In this document: positions 23,346 to 34,440 of the stretch, piece by piece
Layout: every line of letters begins with the position of its first letter
Numbering within the stretch: position 1 is the first letter of the stretch
Source of the DNA: Anaeramoeba flamelloides
Taxonomy: Eukaryota > Metamonada > Anaeramoebidae
Direction of reading: 5' to 3'
Length of the DNA: 64,000 nucleotides
Assembly: GCA_027625915.1 (NCBI GenBank)
Contig: JANTQA010000016.1
Location: 2,485,001-2,549,000, forward strand
Notes under the pieces: model-generated
What the model was told of the DNA's origin: nothing
Database searches by the model: none
What the model saw: only the letters and a program-made list of their open reading frames with translations
Position numbers and translations under genes: made by a program

Positions 23346-24451
23346 TTAAAATAATTTAAAAGAACAAAAGTTGTCTGTGTTCTTCATAAGTGGTGTTTTA
23401 TGTGTTCCTATGTTTTTGTTGATATTTATTTCACAAATCGGAAAAATTTTTATATTCTTTTTCATTTTTTCTTTTCCTAAAAATGTTAAAAAAGATGACC
23501 AAATGCAATCTACTTTTTGAAATTATTGTTAAAAAGAAAAATAACGAAAAAGAAGTGAAAACTTTTTTCCATTTAGTAAGTAAATAACAATATGAGAAAA
23601 AAAAAAAAAACATGGTTGGGCTGAAACGAATTTATCTACCACTTCCTTAAAATTTCTTTTTCTATTATAAAAACAATTTTTTTGTAGAGAAAATTCTCAA
23701 AGATAATTTAGATTTTCAAATATGCTTGAATAAACGAGAAAAAAATATAATAAATATTCGAAAACTTTTAAAATACCAATAGTCTCAAATTTTCAAGAAA
23801 CCCCATTCTTCACTCAAGAAAAATGAAAGGTTTGAATTATTTATTTGGATGTGTTAATTTACATGAATTTTTTTATTTCGTTAAATAGATTCGAAGAATG
23901 AAGACCAACACCCTTGTTTTCATCAAAAAGATATTTGGTATTTCATTCAAGAAGTTGCTTTTTGTATTTTCAAACTTTTTTACCCTTTCAAAATTAATGG
24001 AAAAAGCTTGATCAATTGCAAACCCTTATTCAACTCCACTAGCATGTTGTGATCTTAAATCAACTTTTCTCTTTTTTTATCGAATTTTTGGACAATTGCT
24101 TATATAAATTATTTCATCACTTTACCAAAAAATTAAAAAAAGTGTCGGAGAATCTTACACTAGTGTTTTTTTCAAATTACGAATTTGTCATCACTTCCTC
24201 AAAACAATTCTCCAAAAAAAAAATCAGAAAAGTCATAAATAAACTAATTGCAAGATGATAATTGATAAATATGAGTTCGTTTGGCACCACACAAGTCAAA
24301 TTTTCCCAAAAAAAACTTGTCATTCATGAGAAAACACAATTCATAAAACAAAAAGATCTTAAACTTTTCATTTTTTTTTAATTAACTCATTTAAAACACA
24401 ACATAAATTTTTTTTTAATATACATATCACTAGACACATTTTCAACAAATT

Positions 24452-25471
24452 ATGAACGCCTCTTTTGTGCAACTTCAACATTACTCTTTTTCAAATTTGC
24501 CTCTTTCGAATTGTCTCAATCAGATCAGAAAAATAAGCAAGACCAAACCACAACAAAAAATTGAATTTCAAATGACAAAAAAGATTAAGAGTTGCTTACA
24601 AAGCCTCTCAAATCTTGACTTAATCGCACTACAAGAGCCCATAAGCAACCAGTGCGGATCTAGTGGGCAAAAGACACTGAGGAGAAATCAGAACAAAATG
24701 ATTCGACAAAAAAGTTTTGCTACCGATTTCAAGCGTATGAAAATCAAAAATTTGAGAACTAAGAAACAAGAGAGCAAATGTGAGTGTGGGTACGATTCCA
24801 AAGAAGAAGTTTTGTGGTTAAAAATACCAACAGGGATTCAAATTGAAACGGTTTATTCCCAGACAAGCACCCGAGGCAATGGTCTGGATAAGGATAACGA
24901 CAACGATCGCTGCAGCCTCAAGACAAAGAAGAGTATGGTCAACGATCTCAATATTTCCTTGTCTGACCTTGAGCTTGAACAAAAAATGATTGAAGACGAA
25001 GATCAACAAGAGCTTTTAGAAATTGAAAAATTATTAAAAGAAATCCAAATGAGCAAAGAACAAGCGCAAATCAAACTGGACGAAGACTTGTCACAAGTTT
25101 TAAATTCAACAGTGCCAAACAAAGTTCAAAAACAGAAACAGAAACAGAAACATGAACAAGAAAACTCACGAATTCTTTATTTTTTCCAATCACAAGTCAA
25201 AATCCCAACACTTGATCAATTCAAAAAAACACGTGAGGAATACGTTCGTGTAGTAATCGGCGACGAAAGCAAGGACGAAATCAAATATTCACCAAGTCAA
25301 TTAAAAAGAATCCGAAGAAAAAGACAAAAATTACAACAAGAACAAAAGCAAAACCAAAACCTTAATCAAAATCAAAAACAATTGCAACAGAGCAAAAAAA
25401 AATCAATTGGTAAAAAAAAGAGTAGAAAAACAAAACATTGTTGGTTTAAAAACAAAAAAAAAGTATATTAA
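24452..25471 (+). CDS. unrecognised basic, Gln-rich protein
   Basis: A single continuous frame of 339 residues whose first ATG follows CAACAAATT. Base composition is more balanced than the flanks, and the amino-acid mix is diverse, which supports a real gene. A basic N-terminal third contains a Cys pair (KCECGYDSKEEVLWL, about residues 109-123). A charged helical segment (LEQKMIEDEDQQELLEIEKL, about residues 174-193, continuing to about 215) could form a coiled coil. A short ordered-looking block follows (SRILYFFQSQVKIPTLDQF), then SPSQLKRIRRKRQKLQ and a Q/N- and Lys-rich tail ending HCWFKNKKKVY. I recognise no domain. The basic tail suggests nuclear or nucleic-acid association, as inference only. 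Extra exons cannot be excluded. Confidence 0.65.
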   Translation: MNASFVQLQHYSFSNLPLSNCLNQIRKISKTKPQQKIEFQMTKKIKSCLQSLSNLDLIALQEPISNQCGSSGQKTLRRNQNKMIRQKSFATDFKRMKIKNLRTKKQESKCECGYDSKEEVLWLKIPTGIQIETVYSQTSTRGNGLDKDNDNDRCSLKTKKSMVNDLNISLSDLELEQKMIEDEDQQELLEIEKLLKEIQMSKEQAQIKLDEDLSQVLNSTVPNKVQKQKQKQKHEQENSRILYFFQSQVKIPTLDQFKKTREEYVRVVIGDESKDEIKYSPSQLKRIRRKRQKLQQEQKQNQNLNQNQKQLQQSKKKSIGKKKSRKTKHCWFKNKKKVY

Positions 25472-26329
25472 ACCAATAATAACCAATTAATTTTATTTGC
25501 AAATTGCTACCATAATACAACAGATAGAATAATCTATTTTGTAATACAAATTCCTTTTGCAAAATTTAATTCCATTTTTTATTTTTTTTTTGTTATTGAA
25601 ATTGTAAAAAATACATAGTATTTTGATCAATTTTTCTTGATAGACTAACTTTTATTTCTTATTTTTATGATATTTTACAATTTTTTTTTTCCTTGTTAAT
25701 TTTGTTTAATTTTTTTTTTTTTAATAATTTTAAAATATTTCTCCTTTTAAAATAAATTTAATGTAAAAATTTCAAAGTTTTTTTATTATTTTTCTGTTTT
25801 ATAATATTTTTATTTTTTTATAAATTGGTAATCCCTCAACAAGATCATCAGTTAAGAGTTTCAGTTTCGATAAATTTTATGATGTACCCAACTTGGGAGA
25901 GATTTTAAAGACAGAAAATAAATGATTCTATTTGAATATCGAATTCCTGATCTAATTCATAAAACACAAGCATTGAAAAAATTTTTTCAAAAAAAAATTA
26001 AATATTTGATAATTTTACCCTTTTTGTTAACTTCAATTAGAAGAAACACTGTTGGTCAATAAAGGATCTTTGATCAAAAAATATTTTTAAAGATATTTTA
26101 TGATTTAAGTTGGAAAATCAAATTTTTAAGGTTTTATTAATATTTTTTTTCGTTTTACTAGTAAAAAATTTTAAAACTTTTTTTTTTCTCAGATAAGAGG
26201 TCATTTTATGATATTTTTAAAGTATTTTAAATAAGATGAATATCTTTCAAATATGGAATCAATTGTTTTGACGATTAAAGAATTATTTGTTCTTTTAAAT
26301 TGGAAAAAATATTTTTTCTTTGATTTTTC

Positions 26330-26635
26330 GTTAGGTTTTTTTTTTAATTTTTGAAATAAAAGGAAAATTAAATAAAATTTTGCTTTATTTTAAAAATTAA
26401 AAAAAACCTAGGTACTCTACAGAGACTTTCGTTAGGGGTTTCAGAATTTAGAAGAATTGACTAAAATCTTCGATCTTTCTTAATTCTTTTAAATTCTGGA
26501 AAACAGTCGTTAGGTTTTCTTGAGTTTTCTATTTATTTCGAAAAGTAAAAAAAACCTAGAACACTTTACAAATAAAACAGAAAACCTCAAAAAAACCTAG
26601 GCACTCTACGATACTCTAGGGACACTTTCAATATT
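26330..26635 (-). repeat. repeat E, solo copy 2 (LINE 3' tail family)
   Basis: Read on the minus strand it begins GTCCCTAGAGTATCGTAGAG and then GTGCCTAGGTTTTTTTGAGG. It continues with CCTAACGACTGTTTTCCAGA, AATTTAAAAGAATT and a mirrored AATTCTTCTAAATTCTGAAA, then a second GTAGAGTACCTAGGTTTTTT block. This is the same block order as at 16502-16915. No LINE coding sequence sits beside it. Confidence 0.75.
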
Positions 26636-27339
26636 TATCATCATTTATTTTTTTTCGGTATTTGAGTTTTTTTGGATGAGTATAGTGTTTTCAAAAATAT
26701 TAGTTATTCGCTATTCAAAAAATATCCTAAAGTTGGGTTTAAAGAAAATTTTTTGCCACATCCATTTAATAATTTTTACCCCAAAATAGAACCTTTTTTC
26801 TAGATAAGGTTTTTTTTAAAAAAATCCTTATACTATTAGCAACATTAAATAAAATAGCATTAAGATTATTAAGAATTGAATTGTTGATTATATGGCAAAT
26901 AATCCCAATTAACAAGGATGGAATGATAATTGAAGTTGTAGTTTTGATTAACTTTTTTTTTTCAATTTTATTTTTTCATACTAGTGAAGTCGAAACACAA
27001 ATTACAAATAATTTTTTTTTTCGAGATATTGTCAAGATTTCAATTTATTTTTGAAAAATACTACCCCCTTGAGCTAAAAAAAAAGTGTTCAAAATCTGAA
27101 TTTTATTGTTTTCAAACACATATTTTTTTGTTGTTTTTCTTTTTTTTTTTTTTTTTCATTTTTTATGGGTCTAGTTATTGTATCACATTTGTTCCATACC
27201 CAACAAGTAATCCACTACTTACTAATGGAAAAATGAAGATATTTCTTGATTTAGCTGAAAAAAGAATTTAAAATATTTGTAATTTGCAGGATCTCAATTC
27301 CAACAAAAATAAAAAACAAGAACAAAAATAAAAAAAAAG

Positions 27340-28025
27340 CATTTTATGAACTGAATATCTTCAATTTTAAAAAATATTCTTCTTTACCATGGTGAAAAAA
27401 AACCAAGAAAGGAAAAAAAGTTCAACAACCTTTTTAATAGGGAGCATTAATAGACCTTACTCAAAATTTAAAAGTAAGATCAATAAAAAAAGAATAAAAG
27501 AAAAAATAAATTAAGACAAAATGAAAGATTCAACACAATAACAGTTTTTTGAATACAAACATTTCATAAGGCTTTTTTCTTAGATTGATCAATTATGATC
27601 AATTTTTACAAAAATTTGACTATTTTTTGATCTCCAAAACCAGATCAAAAATTTCTGTAATCAGTGGATTTAAACTGTGTTTGTTGGATTCATTGAAAAT
27701 AATATTAATCAGTTCCACTTTTAAGGCACAAACTTTCAACAAAATTTAAGGCACAATAAAAATCTCAAATTAAGGCACAAAATTTAGATTCTAGTAAAAT
27801 AAATTGTAAAAAAAAAATTACAAATTTTATGTCTTAATTTGAGATTTTTTTGTGCCTTAAATTTTGTTGAAAGTTTGTGTCTTAAAAGTGGAACTGGCTG
27901 TAATAGATTATTATTTGAAGTTAATTGGTTTATTCTTTTTATTGGTTTTACTTTTTGTTTTCAGGTTCAGTAATGGTCCCAATGAAATCGTGTTTAACTT
28001 TTTTCCCACAACAATAAAGTGCGAA
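27340..28025 (+). repeat. interspersed repeat F, copy 2, interrupted by MITE A
   Basis: The left part (to about 27705) and right part (from about 27901) match uninterrupted copy 1. MITE A copy 2 sits between ATAATATTA and TAATAGATTATTATTTGAAG, which in copy 1 read on as AATAATATAATACATTATTA. The MITE is therefore younger than the F copy. Confidence 0.65.
27706..27900. repeat. MITE family A, copy 2
   Basis: About 195 bp. The left end carries CAGTTCCACTTTTAAGGCAC with its outermost bases altered. The right end is TTAAAAGTGGAACTGGCTG followed by TA (27901-27902). Long internal arms pair (TTCAACAAAATTTAAGGCAC with GTGCCTTAAATTTTGTTGAA). It is the most nearly palindromic of the three copies. Confidence 0.9.
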
Positions 28026-28204
28026 ACCGGTTTAATTAAAAAATAAAATAATTCATAGGTTTTAATATCGCCCAATATTTGAAATACAAGGATCAGGTGA
28101 TATTCTTCGAGAAAAAAAAAAAATTTCTTTATTTGATATACAAGATATAGTTTTGAAAAATTTTAATCAACAATTATAAGATTTCTTTTTTCTTTAATGA
28201 CAAT

Positions 28205-28440
28205 CTTTTTATTTTGAAATAATTTAGAAATATTTTGAATTTTGAAATTTTTGAAAACGGATAAAAAATGGATCAATCTTTTAAAAAAAAATAATTCCTT
28301 TCTGAAAAGAGTTTTCAAAAGGAGTTTGGTATTATGAAGTAATCAGATTTCTAACTTGATTTTTCAATTCGAAGATGTGTAAATTTTTTTTAGAATTTCC
28401 TATTAAATTTAATCGAAGATTTTTTTTTGTTTACTTATCT
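28205..28440 (+). repeat. interspersed repeat I, copy 2
   Basis: Partner of 23110-23345, with aligned blocks GAAATAATTTAGAAATAT, AATCAGATTTCTAAC and CGAAGATTTTTTTTTG. No coding potential. Confidence 0.55.
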
Positions 28441-28645
28441 CATATAGCAAGAAATTAGTTTCATATTCATAAATGTATCATTTTAACCTTTTTAATATCA
28501 AATTTGGGATGCGAATCCACATGTTTAATTTATTGTATAAACCTGAGGTTCTAGTATGTTCAATAAGTTATGTTTTGTGATTTCTTGTGTTGCAAAAAAT
28601 TTAAATGTTGTAGTAAAGTAGTGAAAAAAATACCTTACAGGAAAA

Positions 28646-29090
28646 TATTCCTGAAACGATTTTTAATTGTGAGTATTAGGGAAATTATTTTGTAATTTCT
28701 TTTATTTAAAATCAAATCCTGTTTTTAAGAAATAAATATCTTAAAATTATTACTCACCCACTTATTAGTATACTGATTAATGAAATTAAATTTGTTCAAA
28801 ATACTATTCAATCAATCAAAAAACAGAATAAAAAATATCATTTACCAAACTCTAGTAAACCTCTAAAAAATCTGATTGTTTCTTATAATAAAATGATCTA
28901 TTTATATTATTATAGAATAACTTGAGTATTGGATAGACACCCCACTTTAATGAACTTAAGGTCAGTTTATTACTAGATTTAATAAAAAAAATTGGTTTTT
29001 TATATAAAACAATTTGATTTAAAATATAGGAAATTACATAACAGTTTCCTTAATACTCACAATAAAAAATCTTCTAAGGGATAATTTTCA
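28646..29090. repeat. long inverted-repeat (foldback) element
   Basis: About 440 bp. The left arm GATTTTTAATTGTGAGTATT, then AGGGAAATTATTTTGTAATT, mirrors the right arm AATTACATAACAGTTTCCTT, then AATACTCACAATAAAAAATC. The arms are 60 bp or more and diverged. The interior (from about 28740 to 28990) is non-coding. No second copy was noticed. Confidence 0.7.
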
Positions 29091-29523
29091 TTTCCTTCAT
29101 TTTTTTCCTGACGATAATCAATAATTGTAGTTTTTTTTTTGTTTAAAAGTAGAATTGATTCATTGTAAAGTATTGTAATAATTATTTATTATGTATTTTA
29201 TCAAAAGTCTGTTCTTTAGATTGAACACACACACTATTGAACCTTTATTTGGGAAAAAGAAGTTTTTTTCAAAAAATCTCATAAAACTTTAAAGTAGAAA
29301 TACTAGAAAAATAAATTATTTTCAGGCAAGTATCCTTTTGATCTTTATGAGAACTCTTTTTTCAAAAATTTTTGTTTTGATAACAGAAAAACCCAAGAAA
29401 ATGTAAAACTCAAACACTACAATACCTTTACTGAAGAACTTCAAAACCCAAAAAAAAACATCAATTGTTCAAACACCTACAAAACTTAATCTGAAAAAAC
29501 AACAAAATTACAAAAAAATCACT

Positions 29524-29751
29524 ACTGTTCCTTTAAAAATTAAATGATCAAAATTTTCATTCAACTTTCACAAAAAAATATACTTTCCCAAGAATTCAAA
29601 TAAATCTGTAATACACCCAATTTCCAAAGGTAAATTAATAATTTGTGCTTTTTTATCAGAATATGAAAAAATTCAAAAAGTTTCTTCTTATAAAAATCTT
29701 TTTTGGAATGTTGAATGAAAATTCTGTTCAATTTATATTTAAATTAATAAT
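29524..29751. repeat. inverted-repeat element D, copy 2
   Basis: The left end ATGATCAAAATTTTCATTCAAC mirrors the right end GTTGAATGAAAATTCTGTTC, more diverged than copy 1. Size and interior layout agree with 22577-22805. Confidence 0.65.
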
Positions 29752-30822
29752 TAAAACTAAAATGAAAAAAAATAAAATCCTTTAAAAAAAAAGATTATTA
29801 AAAAGACATTGTTTTAAGTTTTCATCCTTTCTTGAATCAAAAATTTTTGTTAATGAAAATCAAAAATTTCATATTCTTGATGTAATTTACTGAAAGGTTT
29901 TAATATTTAGAAATTGTAATTTTAAAAAAAAAAACACAAAATCCCTTTTTTCTCACTTATCTTAGGGGCGATTTACTAAAAAAATAAAATAAGATTGCCA
30001 ACGTTTTGATATCCTGAGTTGGGTTTTTAATTTTCCAAACAATTGCTATTTTTGATAAAATCCACAAAAAATTTTCGACTCAGAAATGCATCCTATTGTG
30101 ATAAACAATGTTGGTTTTCAACTTTAAAAAAACCCAAATTATTAGAGAAACGGCTTGTTTTTGATTTAACACCAATTTCGTAAAAAATAAAAAAAAAATT
30201 TACTTTTTTTTTAACTTTATAACCTTGTGATACAAAATCTGACACAAATAATAAAACAATCAGGGTGTATTTTAAAAAACCTTTTGCCCGTTTTAGAATC
30301 CAAACTCTTTCTATCTCAAGATGTAAAAAAAAAAGTTTGAGAGATTCAAATCAAAACACAATTCAAATACAGTTTGTAGAAACCACAAATAAGAATTCGT
30401 AAAAAACAAAAAATGAAGAAAATTCATTTAAACCAAAACAAACATCTTTAATTTGTGGAGACAACAACTCAGAGGACAAGTATCAATTTTTTTAAATGAA
30501 AAACTCGTAATTATTTTTGAATAACAATTAAATAAGTAGAAACGATACGCTATTTCTCACATTTAATCTAATTTTGTGTTGATTTGAACCAAAACATCAA
30601 AATAATTTAATTTTTCATGAATTGCGACTTTTTCCAAATAAAAAATTTTCATTTCTTTTATTTTTCGTAGGTTTCTTTTAACAATTTTTTCCAAAAAATT
30701 TTCTTGATTATTCTTTTTACTTGAAAACAAATTGTTAACTTCTTTGCGTCAATACCAAAACACCAAACGAAAAAACATCTTCAAAATTCTATTTTATTCC
30801 GAACAACTTTTTCAAAATATAA

Positions 30823-33800
30823 ATGGAAACACCAAAAAGTACACAAACACAAAAACACACAACTACAAAGAAATATGGGTCAGATGTCTTTTCTCTTCGT
30901 ACGGCTAGATCTTTTGAAGAGATTCAAGATTTAGGGTTTGAAAAAAAGTACCTCAAGAACGGAACCTCTCGAAAAGAATCTGTGCGGGCGCTATCAAGCA
31001 TGGCAAACAAAACACAGCCACTTGAGCAAAAAACAAAGACGCATTCAAGATATGCAAATCTCTTTTCCTTATTTGGATCTCGGCTGAGAGTCCCTATTTA
31101 TAAGTTGCCATTTGAATTTGGGAGTTCTAGTGAATGCAATTCAAGATTGTTTGGAAGAAATGGAGAATTCAGTCTATCACTAGCGAAGATCTTGTTTGAC
31201 AATTTAACGAAACTGACGTATCTCAGAGTGCATGGCAAAACAGGCAAGGTGCTTTTAAATGGAGGAAGGCTAGCACATGGTCATAAAATCATGTTAAAAG
31301 ATGGTGACAATATTGAATTTATTGGCAAATTGGGAAAGCGTTACTCTTTCATTTTTTTAACTGAACATTTTTTGATTGATCGCCAAAATGAGTTGGCACA
31401 ACGCGATCACCACATAAACCAAAAGAAGTGCCTTCAAAAGCAATATCAAAGATACAACCAAAAAGGCATTAACGAATGCCGTTCATTTCAAAAATATTTC
31501 CAAATTTTGCCTTTAAAGCAAAGATTTTGCAGAGGGATCCTCTTGAACAAATTCAGATCCACGAACAGAATGATGAGGAACGAAGGGAGGAATTATAAAT
31601 TTTCTTCAATTGAATATCCTATCGATCAAACACTAACAAAGCTATTAAAAATGAACTTCCAGACACATTTAAATGATTTGCTATCTTCAACACCAAAACA
31701 GAATTTAAAATCAAGGGTTAATTTCCAAGAAACAAAAGAAGGCAGGAAAGTTTTACTAACAGCTCCGTTGTCTTCAACGTTTTTAATTGAAAAAATCAGC
31801 AAGGCTCTCGCTAATGAGTTAGGTTTAAAATATTTTGTTTTTGATTTTTTAGAGATTATCCCACTTTTAAAAGTTTTTCAAACCCTCATCAAAAAAAAAG
31901 AACAACAAAAAGAAAAAGAACAAAAACAAAATAAAAACCAAAGCCCACAACAACAAAAACAGAACAAAAATGTCAATAAAAACCAAAACCAAAACCAAAA
32001 CCAAAAGACAACCTTTAATAATGGTGATCCAATTTTATACGTTGGGCCAAATTTCCAAAATATTGATTCAGATCAACTTATAAAAGCACTTTCTTTTAAC
32101 TGGAAACAAAAAAAAACCAATAATAACAAGAACAACAACACAAATAATCAATCAAAGGCCTTTTTATCCGGCCCAAAACCAGGATCCTTTGGAAAGGTTG
32201 TAATGACTTTTGCTGAAGATTCTTCTTATTCTTCGCCTTATGTAGGTGTTGAATTTGATCAACCACTTCCAAATCTTGGTTGCGATCTAGGCGTTTCAAA
32301 AAACACTAAAAACCATAATAATAGGAATGGCTTTTTTGTTAAAAAATCAGAGATCCTTAAATTAGATGATAATATAGACCAAGACCATCCTGCAATCTTA
32401 TGCCAAGAATTATTTTCGATTTTAAAAAAAATAAATGAGCCCTTTCTTTTATTTATTCCAAAAATTGACCAAACAATGTTTTATTCATATCATATTTTGG
32501 AATGTCTAAAATCCGGAATCAATAATTTGATTGACAATAACCCGAATGCGTTTATAATTAGTGGCCTTGAAATAGGCAACAAAAAGCTTTCTCGATCTCA
32601 ATCTTTATCAATTATTAAAACACTTCAACAAAAACAAAAATTAAAACAGCAGCAGCAGCAGCAAAAACAACAAAAACCCAAACAAAACCAACAGCAGCAG
32701 CAACTAAAAAACCAATTAAATTCAATGAACAATGAAGAAAAGATCGAATACTTGAATAAAAAAATCGAATTATTAAATAGATTTGAAACTTTATCCCACA
32801 TTAAAAAATTAATGAATCAATTAATTTTTAAACGAGACACAGAAATGATCAATTTCTTATCCATTTTTCTTGGACAAATAATTAGAATTCGAAAACCAAA
32901 AAAATTAGAACAAATAGAAAAATGGGACAAATGTTTCAAAAGAGATCGAAAAAGAAATTTAATACAACACAATTGCTCACTAATGAAATTTATGTGTAAA
33001 AAAATGAAAATTTCGATCGAATTAAAACAAATAAATTCAAATATTTTTATTGTAAAAAGATATAATTTTGAAGAAATGGATTCTATATTAGGACACGCAA
33101 TGTCTCACACCCTTCAAAAGAAAATTTTGAAGAATACATCAAAGAATAATAACAATACTTACACTGCAACTAATAATATTATTTTAGAAAATGATGATTT
33201 AATTTATGGGTTCAATTTATTTCATGAATTAAATAATTTAAATAAAATTAATATTCCAAAAGAAAATCAAAAAAACAATAAAAAGCTTAATTCAAAAATG
33301 GATCTAGAAAGTGAAAGTGAAAACGAAAGTGAAAGTGGAAATGAAAATGAAAATGAAAATGAAAATGAAAATAAAAATAAAAGATTAAAAAAATTATCAA
33401 CACTTGAACAAAATCTTTATCAAGAAATAGTGGTTCCAAAGGTTTCGACGAAAATCAAATTTAAAGATATTGGCGGTATGAAAAAAATCAAAAGGCAAAT
33501 TAAAGAACAAATTATTTATCCATTTAAAAGACCCGAGTTATATCAAAATTTTAAATTATTACAACGAAACAATTTTAAAGGTCTTTTGTTATATGGCCCA
33601 CCAGGAACCGGCAAAACAATGATAGTACAGGCAATTGCAGCCGAATGTAATTGTACATTTTTAAATATAACACCGGGGGTATTTAGCTCTAAATGGCATG
33701 GCGTTGCAGAAAAAAACGTGGGAGCTATTTTTTCTATTGCAAAAAAATTATCACCATCAATTATTTTTATTGATGAAGTAGATTCAATATTAAGTAAACG

Positions 33801-34440
33801 CACAAGTGATGGTAATCTTGAAAGCAAAACTTCAAGGAGAATTAAAAATTTATTTATGCAACACTGGGAAGGTATCAAAAGCAATGGCAAAAGCAATATT
33901 TTAGTAATTGGGGCAACCAACAGACCTTATGATTTAGACGAAGCGATCTTAAGAAGATTTGAAAAAAAAATTTCTGTGCCTTTACCCGATTTATCACAGA
34001 GAATGCAAATTCTGAAAACGCTGTTATTGAAAAATAACTTAGTTTCTGATGATTTTAATTTGAATGAATTATCTGTATTGACAAAAGGATTTACTGGATC
34101 TGAACTCAAAAATTTAATTACAACTTCTTCTTACTATCCCATTTATGAACAGTTACAATTAGAAAATCCTAATGTTAGTTCACAAAGCAATGATTTTAAA
34201 ATTCCAAATCTTAATCAATTTAATAAGAGCAATACCAATTCATCATTTCAGCCGACCACCAATAATAATACCCAAATAAAATTACGAAAATTACAATTAG
34301 AAGATTTTAAAAAATGTCTTTTAAAAATCAAAAGCTCAATAAATATTAATTCCTTAGATTTTAAACAATTAAACAAATGGCATTCTGAATATTCAATATC
34401 CAACATTTCAATTGTAAATAATTTTAAAAGTGTTTTTTAG
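30823..34440 (+). CDS. FHA-domain AAA ATPase, plant At1g02890-like architecture
   Basis: A single exon of 1205 residues. Residues about 77-180 form an FHA-like fold (VPIYKLPFEFGSSSECN ... LRVHGKTGKVLLNG ... KDGDNIEFIG). Residues about 305-345 are a degenerate first AAA-like module (GRKVLLTAPLSSTFLIEKIS) lacking a Walker A lysine. Residues about 452-515 carry a GSFGKVVMTFAED ... YVGVEFDQPLP block seen in plant FHA-AAA proteins. The catalytic AAA starts near 880 (FKDIGGMKKIKRQIKEQIIY), with Walker A GPPGTGKT at 925-932, Walker B IIFIDEVDS (D984/E985), sensor ATNRP and an arginine finger in ILRRFEK. It resembles the katanin/spastin/Msp1 group, which remodel proteins or microtubules. N/Q-, K- and ESENESE-type linkers interrupt the domains. 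Substrate and location are unknown. Confidence 0.88.
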   Translation: METPKSTQTQKHTTTKKYGSDVFSLRTARSFEEIQDLGFEKKYLKNGTSRKESVRALSSMANKTQPLEQKTKTHSRYANLFSLFGSRLRVPIYKLPFEFGSSSECNSRLFGRNGEFSLSLAKILFDNLTKLTYLRVHGKTGKVLLNGGRLAHGHKIMLKDGDNIEFIGKLGKRYSFIFLTEHFLIDRQNELAQRDHHINQKKCLQKQYQRYNQKGINECRSFQKYFQILPLKQRFCRGILLNKFRSTNRMMRNEGRNYKFSSIEYPIDQTLTKLLKMNFQTHLNDLLSSTPKQNLKSRVNFQETKEGRKVLLTAPLSSTFLIEKISKALANELGLKYFVFDFLEIIPLLKVFQTLIKKKEQQKEKEQKQNKNQSPQQQKQNKNVNKNQNQNQNQKTTFNNGDPILYVGPNFQNIDSDQLIKALSFNWKQKKTNNNKNNNTNNQSKAFLSGPKPGSFGKVVMTFAEDSSYSSPYVGVEFDQPLPNLGCDLGVSKNTKNHNNRNGFFVKKSEILKLDDNIDQDHPAILCQELFSILKKINEPFLLFIPKIDQTMFYSYHILECLKSGINNLIDNNPNAFIISGLEIGNKKLSRSQSLSIIKTLQQKQKLKQQQQQQKQQKPKQNQQQQQLKNQLNSMNNEEKIEYLNKKIELLNRFETLSHIKKLMNQLIFKRDTEMINFLSIFLGQIIRIRKPKKLEQIEKWDKCFKRDRKRNLIQHNCSLMKFMCKKMKISIELKQINSNIFIVKRYNFEEMDSILGHAMSHTLQKKILKNTSKNNNNTYTATNNIILENDDLIYGFNLFHELNNLNKINIPKENQKNNKKLNSKMDLESESENESESGNENENENENENKNKRLKKLSTLEQNLYQEIVVPKVSTKIKFKDIGGMKKIKRQIKEQIIYPFKRPELYQNFKLLQRNNFKGLLLYGPPGTGKTMIVQAIAAECNCTFLNITPGVFSSKWHGVAEKNVGAIFSIAKKLSPSIIFIDEVDSILSKRTSDGNLESKTSRRIKNLFMQHWEGIKSNGKSNILVIGATNRPYDLDEAILRRFEKKISVPLPDLSQRMQILKTLLLKNNLVSDDFNLNELSVLTKGFTGSELKNLITTSSYYPIYEQLQLENPNVSSQSNDFKIPNLNQFNKSNTNSSFQPTTNNNTQIKLRKLQLEDFKKCLLKIKSSININSLDFKQLNKWHSEYSISNISIVNNFKSVF

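Larger units (their letters stand above)
19259..24451. other. intergenic region with short inverted-repeat elements
   Basis: No gene was recognised. It contains element C copy 1 (21526-21780), element D copy 1 (22577-22805), repeat I copy 1 (about 23110-23345) and a locally less A/T-rich patch at 20885-20990. Short open frames here are Phe/Lys/Asn/Ile-rich and look random. Confidence 0.6.
25472..30822. other. intergenic region, rich in old repeats
   Basis: No gene was recognised. It contains a solo repeat E (26330-26635), repeat F copy 2 carrying MITE A copy 2, repeat I copy 2 (28205-28440), a long inverted-repeat element (28646-29090) and element D copy 2 (29524-29751). The rest is plain A/T-rich sequence. 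Confidence 0.6.

Noticed and set aside
26984-27271. 95-residue Phe-rich frame
   Set aside because: Interrupted by T-runs, with no similarity to any domain and no splice partners.
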